A program made the position numbers and the translations under genes. A DNA stretch of 64,000 nucleotides from the NCBI GenBank assembly GCA_964036295.1, contig OZ038471.1, positions 9,938,184 to 10,002,183 of the forward strand. Reading direction: 5' to 3'. The notes beneath the pieces are model-generated. The model was not told where the DNA came from and searched no databases. It saw only the letters and a list, made by a program, of their open reading frames with translations. How positions within the stretch are numbered: position 1 is the first letter of the stretch; every line of letters begins with the position of its first letter. This document shows, piece after piece, positions 1-12,015 of the stretch. The stretch is from Plumapathes pennacea (Eukaryota > Cnidaria > Anthozoa > Antipatharia > Myriopathidae).

Positions 1-977
1 AGAATGTAATTTATTGCTATAGTTCCTTTTGCATTTTTGAATTAGCAGTTTAGCTGTACTTTATACATTACTGTATATAAAGTAATGTTCAGAAGAGATT
101 TACTGTGTTAGTAATTAGATAATGCCCTGACAAGTCAACGCCTTCAGTGGACTGAAGGTCAAAAATCATTTGCAAAGATACATAATTATAACAGCCAAAC
201 AAGTCAATTTGCAATTACCACAGTTTCATTTTACTTGAGCCAGCTCTTTACTAGCATTAATTTCTTCCTTTTCCTAGATAGAATTAGTAATGATATTTTA
301 TTAAGTTTTTTTTTGAACAAGTTTTTTTCCATGCAGCCGCATGACATTAATTTCTGGTGAGATATTGTCTACCCACCCATCTATCTCCAGCCATGGAAAA
401 CATTTTTTTAATTATAGACCTTGATGCTTGTTTTGTTTTTCATAGGTCCCTAAATATCAAGACAAACATGAAATTCACTAAGTCCAACTGGAAAAAGTAT
501 CTTTCTGCGGTTAGGAAGAATTAGTTTATACCCACATGACACGGAAAATGAGACTTTTTCAAGATAAGAATACCAAAATGTCTGTGTTACGCAGTTTAGC
601 TGATATTTGTTTTCTGCACTTTCTGCCTTGGAATTCTTGCGCATTCCAGCATTACGCCATGTGTTCAGTTATGCAATTATATTTGCATACACTATATATA
701 GTGCTTCTCAATTAGTTTTCTTCCTTCGGTTCTGTGAACGTCAGTCCCCTGCACCACGTTCGTTTACTTTGCGGAACAACAGTACACGTGCTCGATGGCT
801 GACATAATCGAACACATAATCGAACACATGGGCGTCACACACACAAAAAATGATTGGCAAATGAACCAAAAGTGCGCATAATTACACCAGAAGTAGCTCT
901 AGTCATATAGTACCAATAATAGTGACGCTAAATTTGCCATACAAAGCTTTATTGCCCCTGAGCGTGGTTTTACTTAC
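1..977. other. Intron 9 sequence, partly repeated
   Basis: No coding exon is visible. Bases 180-590 closely match 61190-61600 in the same orientation, and bases 8-50 resemble 59895-59940, so most of this segment is a dispersed repeat. Short open frames here show no family resemblance. Confidence 0.55.
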
Positions 978-1085
978 TTGAAGTTGTAATGATGCACCGT
1001 GCCATAGCAAAGTCTCTACCACAGCAGCATGTCCAGAATGGCAGGCTTGGTGAAGAGCGGTATGACCCCCTGCTAAGTAGTTAAC
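978..1085 (-). CDS. mib: MIB-like exon 9: ankyrin repeat
   Basis: The acceptor GTATACGCAG leads into VNYLAGGHTALHQACHSGH, then AAVVETLLWHGASL and LQLQ, ending at the donor CAA|GTAAGT. The GHTALHQAC...GHAAVVETLL pattern is a textbook ankyrin repeat. It is 36 codons, phase 0/0. It is the last visible exon; more ankyrin exons and the RING region are expected left of the window. Confidence 0.86.
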
Positions 1086-1407
1086 CTGCGTATACCAAGA
1101 TAGTTAGAAATATTACCCTAGAATATAATAAACAGAACTTCAGCAAGGGTACGTGCCAGCATGTCTGTCTCAAAAACAAACAAACAAACAAACATAAAAC
1201 GGCAGAGCAGTCGTATATAATCTGCAGAAATTTCCACTAGGCTTCAGGGTAGTCTCTCAATATGCATAGTCAAAATAGAAATCAATGGTCAAAAAAATAA
1301 GTTTAGTTGCGTTGTTTAAGTCTGATAAGATGGAAGCAAAAGTATAAACGTTATTGGGGTTATTCAGTTGAGATCTCTTTGTAAGATCTCTTTAAGTGTA
1401 TACTCAC

Positions 1408-1562
1408 AACGAGTGCCCGTTTTGCGTTAGTCAAACCACCGAGTAAATGTTGAACAACGTTCAGACGCCCCTGAGATGCATGACTGACGAGGCTTTTGCC
1501 ATCTTGTATTGATCCCTCATCAAGATACATGGGCATAATCCCCTCTGATGTCAGGGCAGCAC
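1408..1562 (-). CDS. mib: MIB-like exon 8: linker and first ankyrin-type helices
   Basis: The acceptor CAGAAACAG is followed by two bases finishing a Gly codon, then AALTSEGIMPMYLDEG and DGKSLVSHASQGRLNVVQHL, the first helical pair of the ankyrin region. The donor GTT|GTGAGT ends in phase 0. Length is 155 nt. An earlier AG six bases upstream could also serve as acceptor and would add two residues in frame. The ankyrin segment of MIB follows the REP repeats, as here. Confidence 0.8.
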
Positions 1563-2135
1563 CTGTTTCTGTTAAAGTATAAGATATATTGCTGTTACTC
1601 GTAAACGGTTAATTATGATTAGGTTTTTGCTTTAATGGTTTCAGAGGGTTAATGTTTGGTGCCTATGGCATTTCAGCATTAACTGAAAAGTAACAATAAA
1701 ACTGTGAAAAGCCAAGGTTGATCTTGGTTATCTAAAACCCGAAGCTACCCTACTCGAACCAAGGCATGCTTAAATTATATGCTTGAGATATACCTGTCTC
1801 GGTCAACAGCTATAACTGTACTTCTCTACGAATATGTCAAGAATATTTGAAGGCATTGCCAATTAGTCCAACGTATCAACTTCTAGTTGATAAGCATATC
1901 TATGTTGGACGCCGTAAAGGTGTTGGTAGACATATCGGTGCCTTAAGCCAGACAAAAACTCCATTTGTAAAGAGTGCTTTCTTCTTCTAGACACGGAAAG
2001 CAATCATCCACATTGTTTCAAGTGCTCAAATTTTGCAGTTGTGTGTAGGTTCTCATTTTATCAAATTTTTGCTGTAATGCAATGAAAACAGTGTAAAAGA
2101 GCTATAACCGTTTTTAGTGCCACCTTTAGTCCCAC

Positions 2136-2280
2136 CTTTGTCTGCGTCGGTTCTACCTTCCCCTTTGATAGGAATGAGAACAGCTGGATTGAAAGTGAAA
2201 CTCTCCTTTTTGTCATCAAACTGAACCTCGATGTCGCCATCCATATCTACTTCTTTGACTACTCCTACTTTCCCAAGAGT
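2136..2280 (-). CDS. mib: MIB-like exon 7: second half of REP repeat 2
   Basis: The acceptor TTGATCTTAG opens onto TLGKVGVVKEVDMDGDIEVQF, then SFTFNPAVL, the expected second half of a REP repeat, followed by a Gly/Lys-rich tail. The chosen donor at 2136 (GACAAAG|GTGGGA) leaves phase 1 and joins exon 8 in frame. A second, nearly identical donor 12 nt downstream (CTAAAG|GTGGCA, exon end 2124) has the same phase and would add four residues. Which one is used cannot be decided from sequence alone. Confidence 0.84.
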
Positions 2281-2350
2281 CTAAGATCAATGAAAATATA
2301 AAGGTATTCAAGTAACTACGTAATTCATTAATCAAGCATAAATACATTTA

Positions 2351-2392
2351 CTAGAAATACAATATTCGCACGTATCCCCTCGCCCTGATGGA
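2351..2392 (-). repeat. Helitron-like (H1) 3-prime terminus fragment
   Basis: On the minus strand this reads as the H1 end: a GGGG-TA stretch, a short imperfect stem, then CTAG followed by T. It matches the 3-prime ends at 14317, 37984 and 51128. It is too short to tell what preceded it. Confidence 0.45.
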
Positions 2393-2622
2393 GTGATTTT
2401 GATGAAGTGTATTTTTCTGGTAAACTAAGTATGCTTCCTGTGGGAATACTTTTTTTTTGGCTCTGGAATATATATTCGAAATTGGCATTGTCTCAGCCTG
2501 ATTTGCGGTTTAGTTACGTTCCAACTGCCACTTAGTAGCATGTACATACACGACACAATTTCTTCGAAAGTTGTCGCATATTCATATTTTCCGCGCTAAA
2601 AAAATATATTATATAACTAATA

Positions 2623-2662
2623 CTAGAAACACGATCATCACAGATATCTCCTCGCTCAGTAC
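2623..2662 (-). repeat. Second Helitron-like (H1) 3-prime terminus fragment
   Basis: The minus strand again shows GAGG, a GAT-ATC type stem and a terminal CTAG followed by T. It is more diverged than the copy at 2351. Confidence 0.38.
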
Positions 2663-5261
2663 TGGGTTTTCGGAAAGCGGGCTTCTTGTTTATTTTCCGC
2701 CTGGAGATTATTTCAAAATCCTTTTTACAAACCACGGTTTGTGTAGCGACGTCACCAGTCGGCCGCTAAAAAAAATCTTTGCTGCATGGCAGTCTGATTT
2801 AGTTTAGACAACGTGCACAGTCTGCAATTTTCGTGGACACTAGCTGAACTCCAAAATTCGCTGAGACAACTTTTACATGCAACTACAGAATACTCCCGAG
2901 ACTTGAAAGCCAAGAAAAGCGCAAATAGAATCGTGACTAGATCAGTTTTGCACAGTCAGCAGTCTTCAACATCAAATTTTTATAAATTTTAAGAAAAGCC
3001 ACGATTTCTCTCGTCAACGCTGTATCCAAACCACATACGTGTATGTTCTTTTTTTTTTTCCTTTTTCAAAGTGAGTCGCTTGTTTACACGCTTTCAAAGT
3101 CCCGCAAAATGTGTGAATTTTGGCAAGGATTCAATTTTGAACACAACAACTTTTCAAACCGCATTTGACGAATTTAAAATCTTTGACAGAAAAAAGAAAT
3201 CAAGTCACTAAATAATGCAAGTTCCGATTGAACTGAGCGAGCAAACCTGGTTAATAATACAAGGTCGAGCAAATTCGGCCACCCATAGACAATAATATAC
3301 AAATAGACTGTAACTGTTTAATTTGGAAAAGAGTGGCCCCTGGCCGGGTATTTTCTACTTTAATAGCCTTCAGAAAGCAAGAACACTTCAACCCGGTTAC
3401 ATTTCATCCTTGAATACAGTGTGCCAACAAACACGGCGAGAAAACATCACAGCATTTCCATATGTCAGACTGTCAGCGAAATTATGCAAATATGTCAGGA
3501 ATCGGATGATCTTATTTCTGCACGAAGGCACTCTGAAATAGCTTTGAAAACTTGCAAAAAGATCACAGTATAATCCTACTTGGCCTTCATCACAGTTCCC
3601 GGGGCATCAAATGACAAAATACAGTATACGGCGATTGTTGAAATACCATAACTATAACACAACTTTAAAATAACATATGCGTACTGTACGTTAATTGATG
3701 TAGTTTTTCAAAACTCACCGGTTCCTGAAAGCCATAGCTTAAGCTCTTTTCCAGCAAAGGAAACAGAACCCAAGACACTATTGTTTACGTCTTCAATGAT
3801 TTCAAAATACACTGTCTAGAGCAGTCCTAGTACAGTATGAAAATTCCACTTTCCATTGTATTGTGCGTCATCTTGTCAAAACTTGGATTCTGAAAACTAC
3901 AATCCTGTTATTGTAAGAGATGAAATTTGCCACGGTGATTGTTCGATTTCCACCGACTGTAATTCGCTATTCCTTTCTGAAGAAGTGTCTGCATTTTAAC
4001 ACAATACTGGTGTCTGGGATTGTGTTCAGGTCGGCCAGTCGATGCCTTAAAGAATTCGTTTCACAGCTAGCAAGCTTGCCTCCGATACACTGGCAAAATA
4101 TCCGGACAGTTTACAGCTGTCCGTCGAACTGCTTGGCCTTGTATCTGCATCTTGTTGTACAAAATCACTTCCGTTTGTACTCCATCACATGTCACCAAAC
4201 AAAATGGCGGTTTACAGTTCTTGCCTAACAGCCTGGGAATGAGGTCGTCCGCTAGACACACATACAGTTTGCAACAATCGGCTTTCATGCCTCTTCAAGT
4301 TGTTTCCTGTTAGCGCTACTCGCTTCATGGCGACGATTTCTGGCCCCTCCCTTCGTTAGCGTAAGTTGATGAGACTGGTGTTTTTAGATTACCACTTTTA
4401 GAACTAATTTTCATTAGTGCATTACGAATGCGTAAACCCTTGTTCTGGTTTAAATGTCTGTCGTATATATTAATTTCAAGTGAGGAATTGTTCTTCCAGA
4501 GGTCGCAAGACTGACTGACAATCAAAAAACGAGAAAGCGTCCCGATTAATACCCTCGCACAGCTCAAGGACTACAAAAAATGCATTGCATACCTATACGC
4601 AGTGAGGCTTCAAACATCGCGGCTTTATTGTGCAGGGTAAACGTAGCTTGGTTGTCCCAAATAAAGAACCTTTCTTAAAGACAGGACAGTTGCTTGTTTT
4701 GGCAATTTGTCAAATAATAGAAAGTACTAATAGTTATTAGTGGAATTTCAATGCGCCTCAACAAAGAGGTAACGGTATTTGTAAGACGACCACAAAGCCA
4801 GCACGAGGCCACTCCCTTTCTAATTTGGCCATGCCTCTAGTAACTTCTTGGTATCGACCAGAGGTAAATGGATTTTGTCGCTTTACAATAGATGCAGTCA
4901 CAGTCAATACTATTTTTAAACGTTGTCAATAGGTATTTCACTTCAATGTTTTTAACAAAATAAGCTAAAAGAAGAAAAAAACAAAAGCAACCCCCTTCCA
5001 GAAAAAGAAAAGAATTTGTTGTATAATTAACGTTTTTAACATTTTATCTCGTTGAATTTAACAAATGGCAATTCAACTGTTTTTCATATACTCGATCTTG
5101 TTGAGGCTAATCTTGATGTTCTTTGTCGAAATAATTCTTGTGATATTTTCAATCAACTTTGACCTTATAAATCGCAAAACATATTGAAGAAGAAATATCT
5201 CAAAAATCGAAAAACGTTTTTGATATAAAGTACTTAAAAAAACGCTATTTAATGTGCCTAC
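2663..5261. other. Intron 6 remainder with one exon-like remnant
   Basis: Apart from the H1 fragments this intron holds no recognisable gene. The minus strand at 3719-3817 looks exon-like: an open 31-codon stretch (FEIIEDVNNSVLG, then FAGKELKLWLSGT) ending at CCG|GTGAGT. Its phase does not fit between MIB exons 6 and 7. A diverged relative with the same GGTGAGTTTTG end lies on the plus strand near 7913-8040, so it is probably a repeat-borne remnant. Confidence 0.35.
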
Positions 5262-5435
5262 ATTGCAAAGCAACTTGTCCTGTACTCCATGTCCTACTTG
5301 CAAATGTTTTACACGTTCTTCGTCCGCCATCACTCGCACCTTGACTCCTGGACAAAACCTTTCTTCAAAGGCACTGGATCCACTGGATGCACTGGCATGC
5401 TTAACAGATACTCTCGATTTATCTGCTATGTCATC
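5262..5435 (-). CDS. mib: MIB-like exon 6: linker and first half of REP repeat 2
   Basis: The acceptor TTTGTGTACACAG is followed by DDIADKSRVSV, a Ser/Ala-rich linker (ASASSGSSA), then FCPGVKVRVMADEE and LQVGHGVQDKLLCN. The donor is AAT|GTAGGC. Length is 174 nt, phase 0/0. The segment PGVKVRV...LQVGHG is the first half of a REP repeat and lines up with exon 4. The usual GW after GHG is replaced by VQ, so one conserved Trp is missing. The exon is otherwise clean and ends at the same place in the repeat as exon 4. Confidence 0.84.
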
Positions 5436-8400
5436 CTGTGTACACAAAAGGGAATATTTGCCCGCAAATAGGATTTTTAAGCCTTTAATTAGATCTGTCT
5501 CATTATAGTAACACTAGATTGCACAATGTATTCCTTTGGGGATTGGCCGATGGGGAGGAGACCTGGGGATAGCACGTGGGTCATTACAATCATTCATTCT
5601 TTTCAGGGTGTCTTCAAGGTCGGATGCAATTTGCTCAACCCCACCTCCTTCCCATGTTCCGTCCATGATTCACAGCTTATTTTCTTGTGATAATGTTGGC
5701 GTTTGTTGCCCTCACCTTTACTGGGCAAAAGATTGCTGCATCTAAATTGGTTGTATTAGGTTAATCCTGATATTATTTGCTTAATTAAAACGGCTGTGTG
5801 CCTTTGTGCATAGCCAAAATATTCCATAAGATGGTTACTTTGTGTATTGTTTCTGCCCAGTAAACGGAGCTCAGGCGAAAGCTGCACTTATCCTTTACAG
5901 AGAGGATTAAAGGCATAAATAGCTAATTAATAAAACAGGAGAAAGTCTACTTTACATGTACAGGAGCACAGAAACTGATTAACTTTATACGAAAACTAGC
6001 AACACAGAGTTATTTTTAGTTAGATATTTAACAACAAACTAAGAAGTACAGATCCTTCCAATTCTTGAAAGGAAAACAATGACACCGGCCCCTTATCTCT
6101 TCGTGTTATAACTTTGTTTTGCAGCAAAGAAAAATAGGTGTAAGGGGTAGTGCTTCAAGAAATACAGTTGAAGAAGCACTCTTTATACACATTACGATTT
6201 TTCTGCTCCAAGTAGTTAAATTTAATGTTAAGTGCACAGCAAACGAATTTTAGAAAGTTCTTAGTTTTAATTCCTTAATTCTTTGTTTCTGTCAAAAACA
6301 CAGCGTTGCACTCTTAAACCAATTCACTTATTTACCTTGTGAAGTGCGTCTTTTCCTTTTTGTCTATGTTGGGTATTTACCTGCAAATTACATATGCTAT
6401 CAAAGATTGTGAACATAATCATATAAAATCCGGAATATTTTCTGTGTCACTCGTGGGGGGAGGGGGGCACATGATACTAAATTGTGATACCAAACACCAA
6501 GTTGACAATTATCCCTATTTATAAAATAAGTTATTTAACGAGCTTTCTGATTGGTTCCCAACCGTGTTTGCATGAGGCTAAGTACACGGAAAGTGTGTTA
6601 CATTGCTCTGAGGTTGCACAGTGGGACAAATTTTTGGACTGCTCGATTTTAGTGAAGTTCCCGATTCTTCATTTGACCTGTGTTTACGAGAAAAACAAGA
6701 AATTGTAAGCCTCCAGCAAAGAAATGGCAACGGAGTTTGTGGCAGAAGGATTGACTGATGAAAGATTCTTTAGTGCTGGGCAGAAACAGTTCGCTAACAC
6801 TCAAGTTTTTTTAAAATAACAGCGGAAAGGATAAGTCCACTGAGCAACAGGCAACTTACAGTGAACATTGAAAACCGAATGATAATTAGAGAGCATTTGT
6901 ACAATCAGTTGTGATCTCGCTTGCTCATGACCCATTAAATACAATTCATTGATGAATACGGTACCTCTTTAATACACCACAAACGCGAATAAATAAAGTA
7001 AGTATCGGTTCATCAAAACTCAGTCCCATTCAGGAATACGCGTAAACAAAAAAACGTAAAGTAATTACAAAGTACATACGTGATTACGGCACTGCAAAAC
7101 ATTCATCTGTTCAACTCAGTCCGGCAAAGAATCAATGTGATTTCTTAAAAGATCTTGTGAAAAGTCATCTACCTGTACCACACCCAAATCAATTCTGGAC
7201 GAGACGTCGGACGTGGAGCAGAAAGTAATCATAGCGAAGTAGCTTCCCAAATGTTGCGTTTACATTTAGTGCAGTTCACATCGCTCACTTCAATCGGCAC
7301 ATCAGAAGTGTCACTAGCTGTTCAGCCAGTTTAAGACAGCTCTGCTCTGGATACTACAGAAGTTATATATTTCGTAAATACCCCATATATAAAATCATTT
7401 ATTATATGGCTAAGTTTCTGAGCGGGCAATACGCGCGAAATGGCGCATTCTGATTGGTTGTCTGAGCGGGCAATACTTTCCTGTACGGCCCGCTCAGATT
7501 CAGTTCGCACATGTGGATCGCAAATGATTACTCGAAAAGTTGCTAAGCGTTTGCCATAGAAGGCCCAGAAGTTCAATGGGGAGTTTCAACGTTCCGGATA
7601 CTCACTGTTAAGTTATGATGATCGGAGAAAGCTTACAATCTGGGAAAATGACCGTTACAAAGAAGGAAAACATCTGAGGAAAAAGTTGCTTGTGGCCTCA
7701 GCCGTCATTGACAACAAGTGCTGCAGATCTCTGGAGGGTTGTTTCACCCCTGTGTTGAAATTTGCACACTTGCCAGGAAGAAAGTGGAAAGCGAACAATC
7801 ACCGTGAACAATTATGACTAAAACTGTGCAAAAATCAAGTTTTGTAGAAATGTTTGCTCGTCATATATATGGTGCACTGTGAAGACTGTAAATATATTTT
7901 TCACAATGCACGATAACTCTCTATATTTTGAAATCACTGACTGGGACAAAGACGCCGTGGTGATTTGAGGATGTTTAGTTTGCTGGAAGAAACCTAAATG
8001 CTCCACGAGGTGGCAGGAAAATTAATCGGTGAGTTTTGAATAATATAATTTTCAACGATGTGTCGGTCGCAGTGTGTGATGAAATAATTTTCCTTTAGTG
8101 TCATTTTGCCTTCTACATTATTGTGTGTGTGAGAAACTTATCCAAAAGAATAAAAAATACTCTGAGTTACAGAGCAATTTCTTCTGGAAAAAGATAAGAC
8201 TGCAGTTTTTTAAAAGCTTTAGTGAGCGAGCAACCGCTCGAGGGCGAGTTCGTTCACTGAATAAAGTTCATTGCAGTGTTTACGCTATCTGCCATTTCAT
8301 TCAGCTCAGAACAACTGGGATGTATTTAAGCAGTTGGTTCGACAGACTCTTTTTTCCTTTCAAGATTTTCAAATCAGTAGAATTGTAAGCTGTTAACTGA

Positions 8401-8525
8401 ATTTGTTGTGAAAACAAACGTGCGTAATTCATGCCTGATCGCAATTGATGTTGTTGAATGAACGAGACGAGTACTCATTGTGGCCTTGTTTTATGTTTGC
8501 CGAAAGATCTAAAGCCATATAATAA
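5436..8525. other. Intron 5, no recognisable gene
   Basis: I see AT-rich sequence, G-rich runs (6454-6469), a duplicated GAGCGGGCAATAC motif near 7421 and 7465, and the exon-like fragment near 7913-8040. None supports a gene call. Confidence 0.4.
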
Positions 8526-8689
8526 ATATCTTATTAACCTCGTTTGCTTGGTCCGTACCGTAAGTTATGGATCCTCGTTTTTTTCGTCGCCTTATGGCCC
8601 TCGCGCGAAGCACGCTCGGGCCATAAGGCGATGAAAAAAACTCGGTCCATAACTTACCGTACGGACCGCACACTCGGTTAATAAGATAT
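8526..8689. repeat. Hairpin MITE-like element
   Basis: The two halves are inverted copies: ATATCTTATTAACC at the left pairs with GGTTAATAAGATAT at the right, and the arms share TCCGTACCGTAAGTTATGGA and GCCTTATGGCCC. The arms nearly meet in the middle. No coding capacity; a non-autonomous inverted-repeat element is likely. Confidence 0.75.
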
Positions 8690-8747
8690 ATATATATTTA
8701 CAGCATATATAACCTGTTCCCTTCTCGAACTTGGCATAATCCCTCAC

Positions 8748-8858
8748 CTTGGAAACAGCCCTTACGTCAAACGTCCAAGGCTGTTCTGCTTTGTCAAACA
8801 AAATGTTAACTCCGTTGTTACCTTCAAAGCTGTGTACTATTCCAACCTTGCCAATGCA
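8748..8858 (-). CDS. mib: MIB-like exon 5: second half of REP repeat 1
   Basis: After a poly-T acceptor (TTTTTTTAG), 37 codons read CIGKVGIVHSFEG, then VNILFDKAEQPWTFD, ending VRAVSK at the donor AAG|GTGAGG. GKVGIV and PWTFD are the REP/SH3-like strand signatures of Mind bomb. Phase is 0 on both sides. A 164-bp hairpin element sits 58 bp downstream in the intron. Joined to exon 4 this makes a full REP repeat. Confidence 0.83.
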
Positions 8859-9368
8859 CTAAAAAAATAAAGAAAAAAACAGTAGTAAGGCAACTGCAGG
8901 AAGCCATGACATGAAGCCAACTTCAAAAGTGATGAAAGGAAGACGTGTGGTTAGCACTAGTTTGACATTTTTTCTGTTGCACTATATTGGTAAAATTAGC
9001 TTTTTGATATATTTTGTTTTGTTTTCCTTGCTGGAAAACTTTCTACGACTGTGAGGAAATCGGTGGCCTTTTAAAGGGGAAGTCAAGGCAAAAATAACAT
9101 AAACTTTATAGGATCCTCTTCAGCCCACAAGACAACTTACTAAAGGCTGTTTGAGATAGTGTGATCTTATTACAGGGCTATTAGAGCAAATAGTGAAGTT
9201 GTGTGCAAATCATGTGCAATTAGTGAAGCAGCGTGAAGAAAAGTTTTCTGAATATTGCATGAAATTTAATTCGGAAACTGTGAGACAGAAAGCCAACAAT
9301 TACATAGTCAAAGCACATTCTCTAAAGTTTCTAACCTTTATACCTTCATCTCCTGTGGCTCGTAGCTA

Positions 9369-9620
9369 CAATCATAGCCAAAAGTGTTGGGACAATACCA
9401 ATTTCCCCCCTCCCCCAAATCAATGTTGGAATATCAGCTGCACACAGTCCGTAACATGCACCAACTCACACCAACATTGATTCAGGGGGAGTGGGGTATC
9501 ATAGCTACCTCTAATGTTAATGATTTTGTTTCAGTACAAAATACATAGCCTTGGGGTAAAGCAGTAGGTCGTAAATCAATATTCAGTCAGCATCATCCCA
9601 ACTAATTTTGGCCATGATTG
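9369..9620. mobile_element. Short Tc1-type MITE, copy 1
   Basis: The termini are inverted repeats (CAATCATAGCCAAAAGTGTT and its complement ending CCATGATTG). It is 252 bp, preceded by TA and followed by TC, suggesting a TA duplication with one mutated side. Another copy of the same length at 15808-16059 is nearly identical. Confidence 0.72.
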
Positions 9621-10145
9621 TCTCAATCAAGATTTTTGCAGGTAAATGTGTCTAAAATGGAGGTAATATAAGCTATGGCCTAAATATTTGGGGGAGTTAT
9701 CGTGTACCTATTCACGAACATTCACATGACAACATTTCTTGTAGAAGTGTAATTTGATTTGGCCGGAAGTAAACGGTTGCACATGATGGTTGCAATCGCC
9801 TACGGCAAAGGAGTTGTACTCCGACAGCCATGCGAGAAACTGAATGGACAGTTCTTTGCAGATTTCATAAAGGAACATTTTAATGTAACTTTTGCACGGG
9901 CTGGACTAAAGAATAATGGGAAACGATTATTTGTTATGGACAACGATCCTTCACAGAACAGCCGTGTTGCACGTGCAGCTCTTGAGCAAGTAGAATGTGA
10001 ACTGGTATCAATTCCAGCCTGTTCACCTGATCTGAACCCAATAGAAAATATTTTCCATATCGTGAAATCGTCTCTTGAGAAAAACACTATCAAATTGAAT
10101 ATTACATCTGAGTCCTTCGAACAATTTCAAGAGCGTGTCTCTTAA

Positions 10146-12015
10146 AGTGCACATAAGCCTTCAGAGGATACATTTTTATACGAAATTAGGAAGTAATCTA
10201 AGCAACTTATGCCCAAAAGAAAGCCCTTCCGAAGCGTTCTTATATTTTTTTTCACCCGGTAAACATGCGAAAAAGTGCCATTTTGACTTCCGGTTTAGAT
10301 TTGTCCGCGTAAGATGATTGATCAAGGGCCTGGGCTGTGACGTCAGAGGAGTGGCGTCTCGACTCGTCCGAACAGAGTTTTCACCGGTTTTACTCCGAAA
10401 TGCCTTATAGATGTGTTGTTGGAGGCTGCTCCTGGGAGCCAGATCATAAGCAAGGATTCGCATTTTATATGTTTCAGTTTCCGAATGACCAAAGAGGTGA
10501 AGCGAGGAAGCGAAAGAGAAATGGTCCAGTTTGTCAAGGCCAAACGTGTGAAATGGGAGCTGACGATCAATTCCGGTTCTGCTCAGCTTATTTCAAACCA
10601 GATGATTTTGACATTGCATGGAATTGACAATAACGAATTGCACAATCTCGACTTGGACCTGGTAAAGGACAATCTCGGTATTGTAGTACAAAGTTGATAA
10701 GAAGGGGAAAGATTGACCGAGTAATCGTCGGGTCCCACAATTTGTCGACGGGTAGTAATAAGTAATTATATTTAATCCAAAATATATTCAGCTGTGGGAA
10801 GTTTGTTACCTTTTCTATCGTAGGTATCGAATATCAAATGAGCAAACCATCGCGTTCGCCGAAGGTTTATGGTCGATGAGGTCAACACTGCGACACTGCA
10901 ATTCATGTTTGAAACCGAGCGAAAGATGGTTTTTCGGCTAGATTTTTCTAGGGCTATAGTCGACCGTGTGCCGGATTTGTGGCACATATTTACTCAAACA
11001 ACTTGGTTTCCACAATCGCCGAAGTTAGACGACGGCCGCAGAAGTTGGAAATTTTTGGCAAACTCCGAAAGGAGTCGTTCTGACTGTTGACAGTCGCCTG
11101 TTGATCCACCGCGGCGAAAGCAAAATCCTCCAAACGGTGAAGAAGGGCGCCACAAACCGCAATTAAAGTGTAATACTTTATTGTCTACCCGTACAGGGAA
11201 GTTTAGAATGACTGTTTTTGTACATTCCAGGAGTTTTCAGAAGAGCCGCGCTCTCTCGAAGTCAAATATAACTGACCGTGGTCAACTGCCGTGACGAATT
11301 ACGCAACTGCTCTCAGTCGAAATCCCGAGCGAGAGTTATCGTGAGACATCCGCAGAATCTCAATGCTTGTGAATGCCGATGCTGCCGTAGCACATCAACA
11401 TTGCAATTCCCACACGAACACCTAAAATATGAGTAAAACACAGAGAAGCAATTACAGATGTACCACGTAAACAAATCCAAAACTCGGACATATTTTACGC
11501 TTACCAACTACTGACTCCAAAATGTTCTTCCGAGCGATCTTGCAGTGTTATGGTTCTTGTTCTTTTCCCTCCCTTTCCTTTCTGTTACGCTTCATGCCAT
11601 TCTTGGTCAGCAAGTAGCTCTTGTCAGCGCACGGGTTGGACTTCATAGTGGATATCGTACAGTATACACGCGGAATCAATGTAATATAGTTCAGATATCA
11701 GATATACCGCTTTCTTCATCGCTTCTAGAGCTCGCCATTGCCGTACGAGTCCAAAAACACGGGTAAACAGCGAGAAAAACGTACGCAAACCTGATAAATA
11801 AGAGCTATGAAGAGGTGCTGAGCCGAAACGCGCCACTCCTCTGACGTCACAGGTCCCAGTCTCCTACATTGCGCGGTCTGAATTTTATATTTCCGATTTC
11901 AAACGCGTGAAAAAAATATAAGAACGCTTCGGAAAGGCTTTCTTTTGGGCATAAGTTGCTTAGATTACTTCCTAATTTCGTATAAAAATGTATCCTCTGA
12001 AGGCTTATGTGCACT
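10146..12015. mobile_element. Kolobok-like TTAA element
   Basis: Inverted termini over more than 100 bp (starting AGTGCACATAAGCC on each strand) are flanked by TTAA at 10142-10145 and 12016-12019. TTAA duplication together with a THAP-domain remnant fits the Kolobok superfamily; piggyBac is the alternative because it shares the TTAA target. No complete transposase is readable, so this is a defective copy. It lies inside the Tc1-like gene at 9759-12125. Confidence 0.7.
10400..10627 (+). pseudogene. THAP-type zinc finger remnant
   Basis: Starting at the ATG at 10400 the frame reads MPYRCVVGGCSWEPDHKQG and FQFPND, the start of a THAP DNA-binding domain with its first two cysteines. The middle moves to another frame (QFVKAKRVKWEL) and returns for FCSAYFKPDDFD. 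In the C2CH pattern the last position before F should be His but is Tyr. With two frame changes and a missing zinc ligand this copy is dead. It belongs to the surrounding TTAA element. Confidence 0.68.

Noticed and set aside
3719-3817. Alternative MIB exon between exons 6 and 7
   Set aside because: Its length and phase would break the frame, and exon 6 to exon 7 already forms a complete REP repeat.
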